This document shows, one piece after another, positions 25,401 through 36,124 of a stretch of DNA of 64,000 nucleotides. The DNA is from Trichosphaerium sp. ATCC 40318 (taxonomy: Eukaryota; Discosea; Flabellinia; Trichosidae): the NCBI GenBank assembly GCA_038496445.1, contig JALMLS010000322.1:558001-622000 (forward strand), written 5' to 3'. The notes under the pieces were generated by a model. The model was not told the origin of the DNA. It did not search any database and was given only the letters and a program-made list of their open reading frames with translations. Each line of letters starts with the position of its first letter. Within the stretch, counting starts at the first letter, position 1. The position numbers were made by a program, and so were the translations under genes.

Positions 25401-26022
25401 GAACTGGAGAGAATTAATCGGTTATGCGTTCTTGGGGCTGTTGGAGTCAAACTGTTTAAATCAATGTCATCGTCGGAGCTGTCTTTGTTTCTTTTTTCCT
25501 GTTTACTAAGACGACGTTTCCCAGGTAGCGTCCTTTAAAACGTTACCTACAATTATGTACTAAATGTAAAATTACCTTTTCTTCGTCATCACGTGAATAG
25601 GTGCAGATGTAGGCCGAAATTTTATCTTGGGTGTGTCTTCAAGTTGCAGTCTTTGGAAAAAAAAGTAAAGTAAACAGTTGTTTTTTTTCCATCGAACCAC
25701 GTACCCACACGGCAATATTGGACCATTTTCAACCTCTTCTTCAACAACGAAATCTCCAAGGTCGCTTCCATCTTCTTCACTATTGAACAAATCTTGTTAC
25801 AGAGTATTGATTGACAAAGTTTGAAACACAACATGGTACGCACTCTGAACTTTGGTTGTAAGTACTCTATAATCACGTGGTTATTTTTCAATCATGACTA
25901 CATGTACATACCCGCTCCAAAATAAATTTACTGCCTTGTTTCTTACGCTTTGATCTTCTCCTGCGCACTGGCGGCGAACTAGAACTCTCCTCTTCATCAT
26001 ATTGAACACGTTTTCTAAGCAT
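22457..26022 (-). CDS. HACE1-like ankyrin-repeat HECT E3 ubiquitin ligase
   Basis: Eighteen exons: 25912-26022, 25844-25866, 25705-25779, 25576-25650, 25132-25532, 24925-25084, 24554-24883, 24415-24499, 24236-24325, 23842-24175, 23455-23747, 23336-23411, 23145-23282, 22950-23089, 22789-22905, 22706-22731, 22605-22655, 22457-22559. They give 875 residues, close to human HACE1. A basic/acidic N-terminus (to about 190) precedes six or so ankyrin repeats (GRTPLHIAAAKGH, GAAALHYAAQLGA, GRTALHNAALVGS). A linker follows, then the HECT domain: FGPGVVREF, GGENIPVTNENK, IKWFWKTV, FCTGSSALPVGGF, and LPRAATCF with catalytic Cys842. The enzyme transfers ubiquitin from E2 through that cysteine to substrates held by the repeats. 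The ankyrin consensus proves a GC-AG intron (25085-25131). Confidence 0.93.
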
Positions 26023-26052
26023 TTAGTAAGAAGAGAGAATAAACAACTGTTG

Positions 26053-26613
26053 TCATATGAACCTTTTTTGAGCTCTTCGTGGCCTCAGGCGCTGACTAGT
26101 GATAACATTGTCATCTAGTACGGCTGTAACATTCCCAATATTGTCGTCAACCATGTCTTCATCATCCGATACATTGTCTTGAGGAGTACAGTCTTGGACG
26201 TGAGCTGGCTGGCTTTCTGTGAAGTCTGGGTCATAATCTCCGCTAGATAGGGCTCCTTGATCAGGTGCGATAAAAGAATTACTAGCGTCAGAGTCTGAAT
26301 CAGACGTTGGCAGTACTAGTGAGGTACGGCGCTGTCTTTTAGATCGTCGTAAAGGTGGTACATAGTCTTTCGCGTCGCTGAGTTGTGAAAGAGGTGTCTC
26401 TGGGGTGCTCAAAGCGGTTTTGGCTTCAACGGCTGTCAAATTGTCGTTACTAAACAATTCAACTATTCTTTCATCTATGGTTTGGCGTAGGCTGACGTAT
26501 AAGCGATTTTTATCAATATCTAATAGTTTTTTCAAGAAATTCGCTTGGTCAATTTGCACAGGTGTGTAAATGCCTTTGTTAGCCAATACGCTAGCCAATA
26601 CATCCTGTGCCAT
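26053..26613 (-). CDS. Acidic protein of unknown function, intronless
   Basis: Single exon, 186 residues from the first ATG. The frame extends further upstream but without an ATG. Residues 1-60 are predicted helical; the rest is disordered, with SKRQRR (possible nuclear signal), SDSDSDAS, and acidic SDDEDMVDD stretches, ending in a basic LRPRRAQKR. This suggests a nuclear or chromatin-associated protein, but no family is recognised. It ends only 30 bases upstream of the HECT ligase start, on the same strand, so the ligase promoter must lie within this gene. Confidence 0.6.
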   Translation of the reverse strand: MAQDVLASVLANKGIYTPVQIDQANFLKKLLDIDKNRLYVSLRQTIDERIVELFSNDNLTAVEAKTALSTPETPLSQLSDAKDYVPPLRRSKRQRRTSLVLPTSDSDSDASNSFIAPDQGALSSGDYDPDFTESQPAHVQDCTPQDNVSDDEDMVDDNIGNVTAVLDDNVITSQRLRPRRAQKRFI

Positions 26614-26885
26614 CAAAAGCAAGAAGTATATTGAGCCAGCAAGTCCACAAGACTTATTATTGTCTCTTTCTCTGAAGCTTATTTGAAACGTCAAGTTTTT
26701 CAGCTGACACACCAATACCCTTTTACTATTCGGTATGTATTATAGCGATATTTAAGTGTTTTACGTTTGCAACTACAAAAGGATACAGTCACGTGACTGT
26801 GAGCTCAGAATGGAACAGTTCTTTACTGCTTCAAGTTTAAGTAATTGTGGCTTGATTACATCGTAATAAAAGTCCCTATAAACGT

Positions 26886-28274
26886 ATGTCAAGCCCTGCA
26901 GATACTGTTCTTTGCTCAATCGATACCCTGTATATGGTTTGTGGTGCCTGTGACAGCTTTCAAACGATATTGTATTTATCAAGTACAAACCTTACCATTT
27001 CGTTAATACTACGCAACTACAAGGCAGTATTGTATCTTTTCAAAGAGAAATGGCCATGTACACTTCATTGGGGTCCAAAAAGCCGTTGGCCTGTCGATGT
27101 ACTGAACTCTTCGTCATGGAAGGATGTAGTTTATTTCGCTTCATTTATGGAGTACAAACAAAACGTGCGTGTTGCAAAAAACAGTCAGTGAACCATGTTA
27201 GAATTTGTTTTTTTTAATTATTGTATTACAGGCGCCTATTTCGCTCAAGGGAAGTGATATTAAACTTGATATCATCACAGGGCGTAGATACACTAGTTCC
27301 AAAGATAACAAACCTCTGTTTGGGTCACGATGTCAGCCTCTGTTTGTTAACTTTGAACATCAAAGAGATTCTTCTGATTGTTTGATGCTCCAAACATATG
27401 ACGGTCACCACTTGTGGCCTTCTCATCGCCTTTTTCCAAACTACATAGAGCATTTATTAACTAGTGATGTTCTCGTAGTTGCAAGTACCAACCAAATAAT
27501 TGGCATTGATGTAAAAACTGGCGATACAAAATGGATTGCAAAGATTGCTCTAGAGATACCTTTACTAGCTTACAGTAAGGATATTCTGGTTTGCCTTGAT
27601 GAACATGAACATGACGACTTATATAATCGCAAAATGGTTTGCTTGAGTTTGTCCACAGGTGCAACGCTATTACACAAAAGTAAGTGACTAACAAGTTCTA
27701 AGGCAAGATCTTATCAAAGAAAAACAGCATCTCAGGTATCCCAACAAAGGGATTTTTACATCTCTTTGCTAGTGAAGACCTCATAGCTATATCAAGATCA
27801 AGCCGTTTTGACCATACTACCAGAATCTATGACAGGAAATCAAGAGAGATTATTTTGATTTTACCATATTTGTGTGGTGGTTTTGAGTGTTTAAACGATA
27901 AAGTGTTTATCACTTCTGGAGCAAACATAAATTGTTACTCACTTAAAGCAATGGAATTAAGTCTCAAGTGGATTATGACCATGAAATACCAAGCAAGATT
28001 CTTATTACTTGAAGATGGAGCTATACTTACATATACTGGTCCTCACTATATTATGAAAGCTGAGTTGTGTTTGGTTGATTGTGATGGAAAAAAGAAATGG
28101 ACGTACATTTCGGATACTCATGGGAGGCGTAGGGATTTCTGTTACAATATTGATGTTGATGTTCGTTCTTCTCACGGTATCTATATTTTTTACTTATTAG
28201 ATGAAAAACCCAGAGTAATAGAGATGGTGAATTGGAAGGGTGAAAAAGTTTGGTGTAAATCTCTACAAAAGTAA
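26886..28274 (+). CDS. F-box-like protein with PQQ-type beta-propeller
   Basis: Three exons (26886-27164, 27232-27679, 27736-28274), 421 residues. The first 55 residues (SIDTLYMVCGACDSFQTILY, then SLILR) resemble an F-box. The remainder has short beta-blade repeats such as VVASTNQIIGIDVKTGDTKW and CYSLKAMELSLKW, the pattern of PQQ-like/WD-type propellers. These usually present a substrate-binding surface. A role as a substrate adaptor of an SCF ubiquitin ligase is inferred. No signal peptide or membrane segment is present. The splice junctions GTGCGT, GTAAGT and CAG are all frame-consistent. Confidence 0.68.
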
Positions 28275-28424
28275 AGTATTCCAGCTAGTAGAGGATTGTT
28301 TCTTTGGTTTGTAAAATGGTCTCTCAAGTGTAGGTTTGGCTAAAATAAAGCACTCTCTTTATTGTATAAGTACACAAAAGCACATGTTGTAAATTGCATC
28401 CGGCTACTTTATTTTAAGTTATTT

Positions 28425-30124
28425 TTAATGTGGGAATTGCTTTGGCTCTTTTTTTTTAATAGAGTTCTGATAAGAGTATACTGCGTTTCGGACTTGAGCA
28501 TATGTCTTAGTCTCAGTCAATGCATCAATATAATGACAAGCCTGAGCTACATGTTCAAGTTTAAAGCACCAATATAAAGCCATGAGAGGATTGATAAAGA
28601 GCTTGCTTCCTCGAGTACTGAACAACAAAAACCGTCAGTACAACAAGAAACCAACATAATTTTGCTGAACTACAAATAGAAGTGAAGAAATCGAAAGGTG
28701 ATAAAAATAGTAAGGCAGGAATAAGATAAGAATTTTTTGTTTCTTGGTACCGTGGTGTGCTATGAAAATCTCCGAATTCTCCTTCGACTGCTGCCACTAT
28801 TGATGAAGCAACTATACTAACTTGCATGTGTTTATAAACATATCTTGATGCCTCTGCCATTAGTCTCACTTCTTCCATTTCCTATAAGTAAGTTTAAAAA
28901 AAAAGGTACAAGAAAAAGTCTTGAGAAAGAGGCTCAACCAGGCTTCTAGTATTTTTGTCCTTATGATACGGTACAACATCACAGTAAAGTATAACATAGT
29001 TTTACATTGAATTGAACTGAAAGCGCTTATAAATTGAGTTGTTTGTTCATTTTTTCAGCGAGTTAAAAAAAAAATACCTCATACCTTCATAGCACTAAAA
29101 CAACCCAAATACCCACCAGACTTTATCAACGACGAAATATTTTCAAGGTATTCCACGTGGCATACTCCGTGAAATGCATCAACACCAAAACCAATATTCA
29201 GCAAATACTTTTTAGGTACATTTTCGACCTTTGGGAAAAAAATAAGATATAATAACAAGTACAGGTTATCTCACATACCAAATTAACTGCAGCTATTGAC
29301 GCCATGTCTTCTGTTGGTGTACCAAGACCAGATTCATTACCTTTTTTTTCAATTAACAATAAAGACTATCACGTGATTTTCAAGCAACTCAAAACTCACC
29401 ACGCATCAAACTATCTGTTCCTCCGTCAGATAAAATAATACAGTCAATGTTTTCCCTTTTAATAACAGCTTGTAACGACTTCAACATTGGTACTACACCT
29501 CCACGTCCTTGAGTGTACACTTTAACCTCTTCACCCCTACACAATAAAGCTTTAGCTGTTGCAAGTTGACATAGGGAAATAGTTCGAGAGTACAAACAAT
29601 TGTTTTCTATGTTGAAAAAGTTCGCTTAAGTTTCTTTTCACACAGTTTACAAACCATGTGGAGCTTATCAATGTTCACGTGCCTGAGGCGAAACCAATCA
29701 CAAAGGTACTTCTCTGGAAAATAAGAGTCTTTGCCTGAGACTTTTGTGTCGGCTGTTACTTCGTATAAATCTTCCCCTTTCTTGACCTTTTTAGCGGGTT
29801 TGAGAGTGTAATCTGCTGTAAACGTCAAATTCCATAATGTCACTTTATAACCGCTCTATATAGCTGTTTAGAGATCTCGTGAGTGTCACGAGTTCAACGA
29901 ACGTTTTTTAAAGCAAAGTAAAGCGGTAAGCCTGAAAATACATCGTATCCTCCTCCACAGCCTGAAGTCTTATTAATGGAGGCGATTAAAGAAGAATTAC
30001 GCGTACCTGCTACTAAAATGCTCTTCGAGCCTTGTAAATCATCGAAAAATGGCAGTGACGTTAGCTTGAAAGCCGTTGATGCAACTTTATCCGATTTAAC
30101 TCCCTCTCTTTGTGCCTCAGCCAT
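28425..30124 (-). CDS. DUF1152-like cytosolic protein
   Basis: Seven exons: 29903-30124, 29683-29855, 29400-29536, 29279-29340, 29085-29228, 28751-28881, 28425-28617. They give 353 residues. Motifs match the prokaryotic DUF1152 pattern as I know it: SGCGGGYDVFSGLPLYFAL near the N-terminus (a glycine-rich nucleotide-type loop), CIILSDGGTDSLMRG in the middle, and ESGLGTPTED. The biochemical function is unknown. The second intron (29537-29682) starts with GCACGT. Using this GC donor joins FRLR to GEEVKVY exactly in frame, whereas no GT donor nearby does. The family is mainly archaeal and bacterial to my knowledge, so ancient transfer is possible, although the gene now carries six introns. The start was chosen as the first ATG of the open frame. 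Confidence 0.66.
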
Positions 30125-30803
30125 GTTTTTTGAATAATTTTGTCTGACACTAAAACGTGATTCACAAAACACTCTTTCGGCTAATGGTGGCACATGTCAA
30201 CAACTTCACTTATCTCTTGGGGTGGTGGTTTGACCTCAGCATAGGCCAGACAAGGCTGTTGTTCTTTGGCATGAACTAAAGAAGCAAAGTAAAAGCTTCA
30301 AGTCGCAGATTGCTAGCTCCAAATGAAGAATCGAACCGAGCATACTTGGAGTAACTCCAACGTATAATGTCATCACGTGCTCCACACAATGTTGAACACC
30401 CATGCAGGAAACCGTTTGCAAGTGTATTAAACAGCGTAAACACGAGCTATTTATTGCCGTACAAAAATTGGTCGCTAGTTGCTAGCGTCACATGTTATTC
30501 TTTCTAAAACAAATACAATGAACCTGTTTTAATGGGTCGTTTTGCCCTGGTATCTTTTTTGTTTCACCAACCTGAGACAAGCAAACGCGGATACTCCGAA
30601 CAGGGTACCAACACGACGCGTTTAGGAACCTTTTCGAGTATTCCGGACTAAAACATTGAATTTGGCCTTTTTTTGGTTTAAGGCTCAGCTGTTTTAGTAC
30701 ACAAAACACATTCACAAGCGCAGCAAGCACTCACACTATAGAAAACTCTATACAAGTATATTCACACACTAAACGAAACGAAAACACAAAACAAACCTAA
30801 ACG
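30125..30803. other. Divergent intergenic region
   Basis: Lies between the DUF1152-like and the lyase gene, which point away from each other, so it should hold both promoters. It contains a CACGTG near 30374. No supported gene. Confidence 0.5.
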
Positions 30804-33296
30804 ATGGCTACAAGCACTATTTTCAGCTTGCTTGTACTCACTGTATTTGTTTTTGCAATATCATGCAATGCACGCACTCTCTGGTCTTCTTCATGGGACG
30901 GCAACATTAACTCCAAAATGAGGATAGTCTCAGGTAAATACGGCCAAAGAACTGTACAGGGGCAATTCATCAGTCAAAGTGGCGGTAGAGTCGTCGAGGG
31001 AAACAAGCTAAAAGTAACCTACGGCAGTGTAAGCGATATGGGTGGTAAATCTCCAACCTGGAGCGGTATTAACATGCGTATTGCGCCAACAGATATCTCA
31101 CGCTACAACAAACTCTGCTTAAGGTTAGCAATAGCGCTTTTTCAAGACCAAATACGCATGCAATAACGATTTTGTCGTATACGACTTCAAAACTATCTTA
31201 CTCACCGCTGTTGTTTAGTTACGAGCTTAAGATTCCTTCTGGCACCGACTGGAAAAAAGGAGGTAAACTACCTGGATTCTATGGTACAACTGGCAGTAAT
31301 ACGCCAAATGGATGCAGTGGTGGTAAATCCGTTCGTGATTGCTTCACTACACGTTTCATGTGGCGCTCAGGCGGACGTGCTGAGATTTACGCTTACATAC
31401 CAGAACCAAGAGAAGGGTACGTGCTTTTTAGAGTAATAGAAATAAAGTCGGTTGCTAACACTAATCCTTAGCTGGAGTTCATTCTGTAGACGAGGTGACG
31501 TACTTTGTAATGACAGGTTTGGAGAGTCTCTAAACAGAGGCTCTTGGAATTTCCTTGCAGATGGTCGCTACCACGTTATTTCACAAGAGATTCAATTAAA
31601 CACTGCTGGACAGGCTAACGGCTATGTTAAAATGTTCCTTGATGGAAGACAAAGAAGTCATGCAAAAGGCATTACTTTGAGAACAAACGGTAATGTCAGA
31701 TTCAAGGGAATTCAATTTGAATCATTCTATGGTGGTACGTACCTCAGAAACAAAAAGAAGCGATGCCTTGACTCTTTTTTGATTGTTTTGGCATTTCTTT
31801 AGACAAATGCGAATTCACATCTAATATGTTCGCGTACAGGAGGAAATCCATCTTACACACCTGGTTCAAGACAGTACATGACTTTTGGAAGAGTAACAAT
31901 ATCAACAAGTTGTGACGGAGGAAGTAGTCCCCCACCACCTCCACCACCTCCACCACCTCCACCAAGACCACTACCAATGGGAAACCCACCTCCTCCACCT
32001 CCACCTCCAGCCCGTTCTGGTAATCTTCTTAGTAGCCCTGGTATGTACAAAACAGTTTTTGATTACCGTGATATGTGTATTCTTAAACAAAAGGTCTTAC
32101 ACTAAGATAGGCTTTGAGAAAGGAATTGGTCCTTGGAAAAGACATGGAAGTTCTTCGTTGGGTACTACTACACAACGGGTCAAAAGCGGACGTAACAGCG
32201 GTAGCTGTTATAACAGGTACAGTCCAAATTTTATAAGTCTAGCTAATACGAATACAGGCGCGCCAATTGGAACGGTGCCAGTGTTGATCTTAGAAGAATT
32301 GCTAGTGGCGCAAGGAGAGGTCAGAAATTAACATTCTCCACATGGGTCTACATCAACCAAGGTGGCAGTCACAATTTCAAAGCAACAATCAAGTACGACC
32401 TTGCTTTTGTTGATTTTTCTACTTAACTCCGTGTGAGACTGACATGAGTACTATAGATCTGAAAATCAGTACGTTACTGTTGCATACAAACGAATTCAAG
32501 GGCATAGATGGACGCAAGTTAGCGGTGAGCCTTGGTTTTTTTTTAGAAGTTTTTTCTTTGTTTTTTCTGATCTCTTGGGAACTGACAGTTTCATAATAGG
32601 CACAGCAAATCTACCAAAAGATACCAACTCTGCTCGCGAAATGATACTTTATTTGGAAGGACCAAACTCAGGTACAGTTTTTGTTACAAATTTGTGTGCG
32701 TGGCTAAAACTCGTTCAGGCGTTTCATTCTTCTTTGATGACGCATACCTCTCAGTAGCGGGTTCACGGGGAAGCAGTCCACCACCTCCACCTCCTCCACC
32801 TCCTCCTCCACCTCCACGACAAACTGGCGGTGGTAATAGCGGAAACAGTTTGTCTGGAGACAAAGCATGCGTTCTCAGTACAATCCAACAGAACAGCATT
32901 AAGTCAAGATCCAGCTTCACTGTTAAGGTTCAATACTCAAGTACCAGAACACAAAACCTACGTATGTCCTTCTACCCAGCTTGAAAATAACGAGATTACT
33001 GATTTTTTTCTTTTTTTCAGGTGTATCTTTGTTCAACGGAAAAAAATACATTGAAACGAAACGTATTCAGGTCAATCGCGGACAGGGCACCAAAGATGTA
33101 CGTCTTACAGCCTATTTGTAATTTTACTTTTCCTCTCAAAAGAGATACGAGTGTTCATGGGTTTGACTGGATACTCTAGGTTACTATAAACCATAAAAAC
33201 AAATATGGAAATCAAATCAAAGTAAGTCTTGAGGATGGTGACTGGAGAAGTGCAAGATTCGCAAAGTACTACCCATTGGGTAAAACAGGTTGTTAA
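30804..33296 (+). CDS. Secreted PL14-like polysaccharide lyase with polyproline linkers and CBM-like domain
   Basis: Eleven exons: 30804-31123, 31219-31416, 31472-31734, 31840-32040, 32111-32216, 32258-32392, 32457-32524, 32600-32671, 32719-32961, 33021-33097, 33180-33296. They give 599 residues. A signal peptide spans residues 1-23. Residues 24-255 resemble polysaccharide lyase family 14 (alginate/glucuronan lyase): YELKIPSGTDWKKGGKLPG, CSGG, TRFMWRSGGRAEIYAYIP. A linker of two polyproline tracts follows. Then comes a jelly-roll segment like CBM4/9 (GFEKGIGPW, LTFSTWVYI, FFFDDAYLS), a third polyproline tract, and a final beta-rich domain of about 110 residues. Likely role: degrading uronic-acid polysaccharides of algae or bacteria outside the cell or in food vacuoles. 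Confidence 0.85.
31926..32017 (+). repeat. CCA/CCT triplet repeat encoding two polyproline tracts
   Basis: Runs of CCA and CCT codons at about 31931-31965 and 31992-32012 encode polyproline linkers. A third run lies at 32778-32815 in the same gene. Such triplet arrays are prone to length change by replication slippage. Confidence 0.85.
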
Positions 33297-33545
33297 GCTC
33301 GACAAGAAGAGAATCACCTCTAATATATCACCACATTATTCACATTTTGGACTTTACTTATTCGTTTGAATACAATGCACCTTGTGGTTAGTTAATGTCT
33401 TTACCCACTGCGAATGCTCACTATTGATTTGGCAGTTGTACTAAAAGTGTCAATCGATTGTAGCTGTACAGCGACACTTCATTGAGAGCGAAATTAGGCG
33501 AAAATTGTTTGGTGAACTAATGGTTTTGAAAAGGCGGTTTAAAAC

Positions 33546-34775
33546 ATGTCGACAACCTCTGAACCTCTCTCGTTGGATTATTTACCTTTAGAAGTACTCG
33601 CCACATTACTGTCATTTGCTGAGACGAGAGAAACTCTTGCAACAGTGATTCAAGTATCTAAATGGCTTTCTTCAGGCGTTAGAGCGACTTCTTTATGGAT
33701 GGTGCGATAGTAGCAAGTTAAAACGCGTTTTTCCGCCTAAATAACATAGGATATGCACACAGTTTATACCGCCGCACCTATCACCCAAGAAAATACAATG
33801 TACTCTATAACAGCAATTCAAGTGGATCCGATTGAAAATAAGGTACCGTTACGCATATTTACATCGTATTCGAAGCTTCATACGTATTATAAAAGGGTGC
33901 TAAATGTCCTTTTAGTTATACGCTGTTGAAAACGATAATTGGGGCGGATGGCAAGGTAAATTGCACGTTATTGACTTGAGTGACGAAACAAAAAGCGTTT
34001 TGTTGCAGTCTGACCCTCCACTTGATAATAATGTGTTTTTTGGCTTAACTAAAGTACCTAATGGTCCTCTTTACATCAGCAGTACTGGGTACCGAACATG
34101 GGTTGCAAGCGTAGATGTTGATGCAAAAGAGCTTAAGTTAGCACCGTTTGGAAGCTCTACTGGTAGTATGTGTTCTTCTGAAGATGGTAAACAGATCTTT
34201 CTTGCACGTGATGTTGAGAATGATGTTATTTCAATTGATACTAAAACGAAAGTTTGCACGACTTTGATTGCTGCTCGTGACAGCCATTTTCGTGCGTTGG
34301 TATGAATACTTTGAAGTTTTTTTTTCAAATTTTCGTCTGCAATGCCTGACCACGTGGTGGACGCAATTGTTTTTTGCCATTGTTATTTTGAAGTTTTTCT
34401 AATTGTTATTAGCTTGATATGCCTACTGGATGTATTTTAGATAAAGATACTCTATACATTGCAGACTCGAACAATCACAGAATATTGTCAATGCCAAGAA
34501 ATGGTAAAGCTAAACCCAACGTTTTTGCATCTTTGCCTGCACGTCCATTGGATATCTGCTTGGGCAATAAAGGTCATCTATATGTTGCAACTATGTCTGG
34601 TATTTATAAGGTATACCCTCAATCTAGAAGTTGGTTCAGATTAAGAGTATCGAAGAGGATGGGTGTTGTAAAGAGTTTGAGTTTTTGTGATGGTTATTTG
34701 TATGTTGCTTGTTTAAACAATCGAGTAACTGCGATTAGAACTACAATATACAAAGTGAATGTTGAAGTATACTAG
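33546..34775 (+). CDS. F-box protein with NHL/SMP-30-like beta-propeller
   Basis: Four exons (33546-33701, 33750-33842, 33916-34299, 34413-34775), 331 residues. Residues 12-52 are an F-box (LDYLPLEVLATLLSF, then VIQVSKWLSSGVRA, LWM), expected to bind Skp1. The rest has NHL-type blades: MPTGCILDKDTLYIADSNNH, RILSMP, ARPLDICLGNKGHLYVA, GIYKV. This propeller probably recruits targets for ubiquitylation. It is the third F-box or F-box-like protein in the window to have a C-terminal solenoid or propeller. AATAAA follows the stop within 15 bases. Confidence 0.75.
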
Positions 34776-34963
34776 TAATGTAATAAAACATGTAACCTCT
34801 AATATGTGTGGATTTGTACTATGTGCTCTTAGAGACAGCTGCTGTTATTTCAATGAAGCACTCTTTCAGACGACTACCAACAAAAGAAGAAACAATGTGA
34901 CCCCTTTGCGATGAGACAGGACAGGTTTAGAGTAATGATGTATTGTTATTTTGTTTTATTGTA

Positions 34964-35929
34964 TCAATTGTAGTCATACTTTGGCGTAAAGAAAATAGTA
35001 TTTACAATTTGTGTAAACCAATAAAGTTGCAGACCATATAATCCAACTAACGAAAAATGTTGAATAACAGGTGCTTTTTTAAAGTCCTTATTAAAGTACT
35101 TCCATGCTGCATAATATACACATGGTATACCGATTACTCGTGTAAGAAAATATGTAGAAGCGAAGGCAACGTTGACCATATCATATATAGGTTCATTATC
35201 CATGTGTAGCTTGAAAAGAAAGTAACGCAAGTTCAAAAAAATAGAAGACATCTCAACTGATAGTGCAAAACTAATCAACGGCTCTGCTGTTGGTACACGA
35301 AGTATTGATGTTCCTATTTAAATCAATTAGGTATTAACTAAATTTAAAACACGTGATCACATCACGTGAAAATAAGTTTGGAATCCATTTTAGATGAAAG
35401 GTCAGAAAAAGCTGAAATGTGAAGAGGAAACTTGCCTACGGCTAAAGCAACACCATGGTGAAACCAGAAATCATATTCATTGGTTCCATTGACTACAGTA
35501 TCATGTAGAAGGTATCCCATTAGTACAGAGACTGCGTCAAGGTTATGTTCTTTGTATAGAGCGCCATCATATATCGATCTAGCAACTTGGTGTAACACAA
35601 ATCCTGAAAGAGGTTTTTAGAAATTGAAGTTTCTTTACTCCGCTCACAACTGTTGTGAATATTTTTTGTGTTGGCGTACCAGTCATGCCAACAGCAGTGA
35701 TAAGAGAAAGGCCATAGAATGATGACTTGTTCAAGTCTGGTAAATGTCGAAATGTAGGACTTTGTTGAAAGTACGAATAAATAAGGGGACGTAAGCAAAA
35801 GAACGTCGCAAAGCTCGTAGCAGCTATTATGCTATATCTAAGTGCTGATGACTTTTGTTTGCTTTTCTCATGTGACGTCATGGCGCCATTGGTTTCTTCA
35901 CGGTCGCTTACGCCTAGTACCGTGCCCAT
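34964..35929 (-). CDS. TLC-domain multi-spanning membrane protein
   Basis: Three exons (35680-35929, 35436-35603, 34964-35313), 255 residues. Membrane segments include YSIIAATSFATFFCLRPLIY, YGLSLITAVGMTG and several near the C-terminus. GYLLHDTVV, DFWFHHGVALAVG with its histidine pair, EMSSIFLNLRYFL and ASTYFLTRVIGIP are the conserved core of TRAM-LAG1-CLN8 domains. Family members act in ER lipid synthesis or lipid transport, as ceramide synthases or relatives such as TMEM56/TLCD4. The homeodomain and Lag1 motif of true ceramide synthases are absent, so TMEM56/TLCD4 type is more likely. The second intron (35314-35435) begins GCAAGT; this GC donor is the only one that joins HHGVALAVG to TSILRV in frame. 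Confidence 0.8.
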
Positions 35930-36124
35930 TTAGTTTTTTATGTCGGCAAGAAGAATTAAACGCTTGTTTGAGTTGTCGTGTTCATTATATACGCGAGAAA
36001 ACGCGAACTTTGTAATAACAATTCCGAAATAACAAAACGCTAAGCGAGCTTCCTTAAAAATTGTGTTGTATTGAATTGAACTATGATAATAAGAGCTTTT
36101 CAGGCATAATTATAGTATAGAGTA

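Noticed and set aside
31853-32050. Minus-strand glycine-rich frames near 31.9 kb and 32.8 kb
   Set aside because: Reverse complement of the CCA/CCT polyproline codons of the lyase gene.
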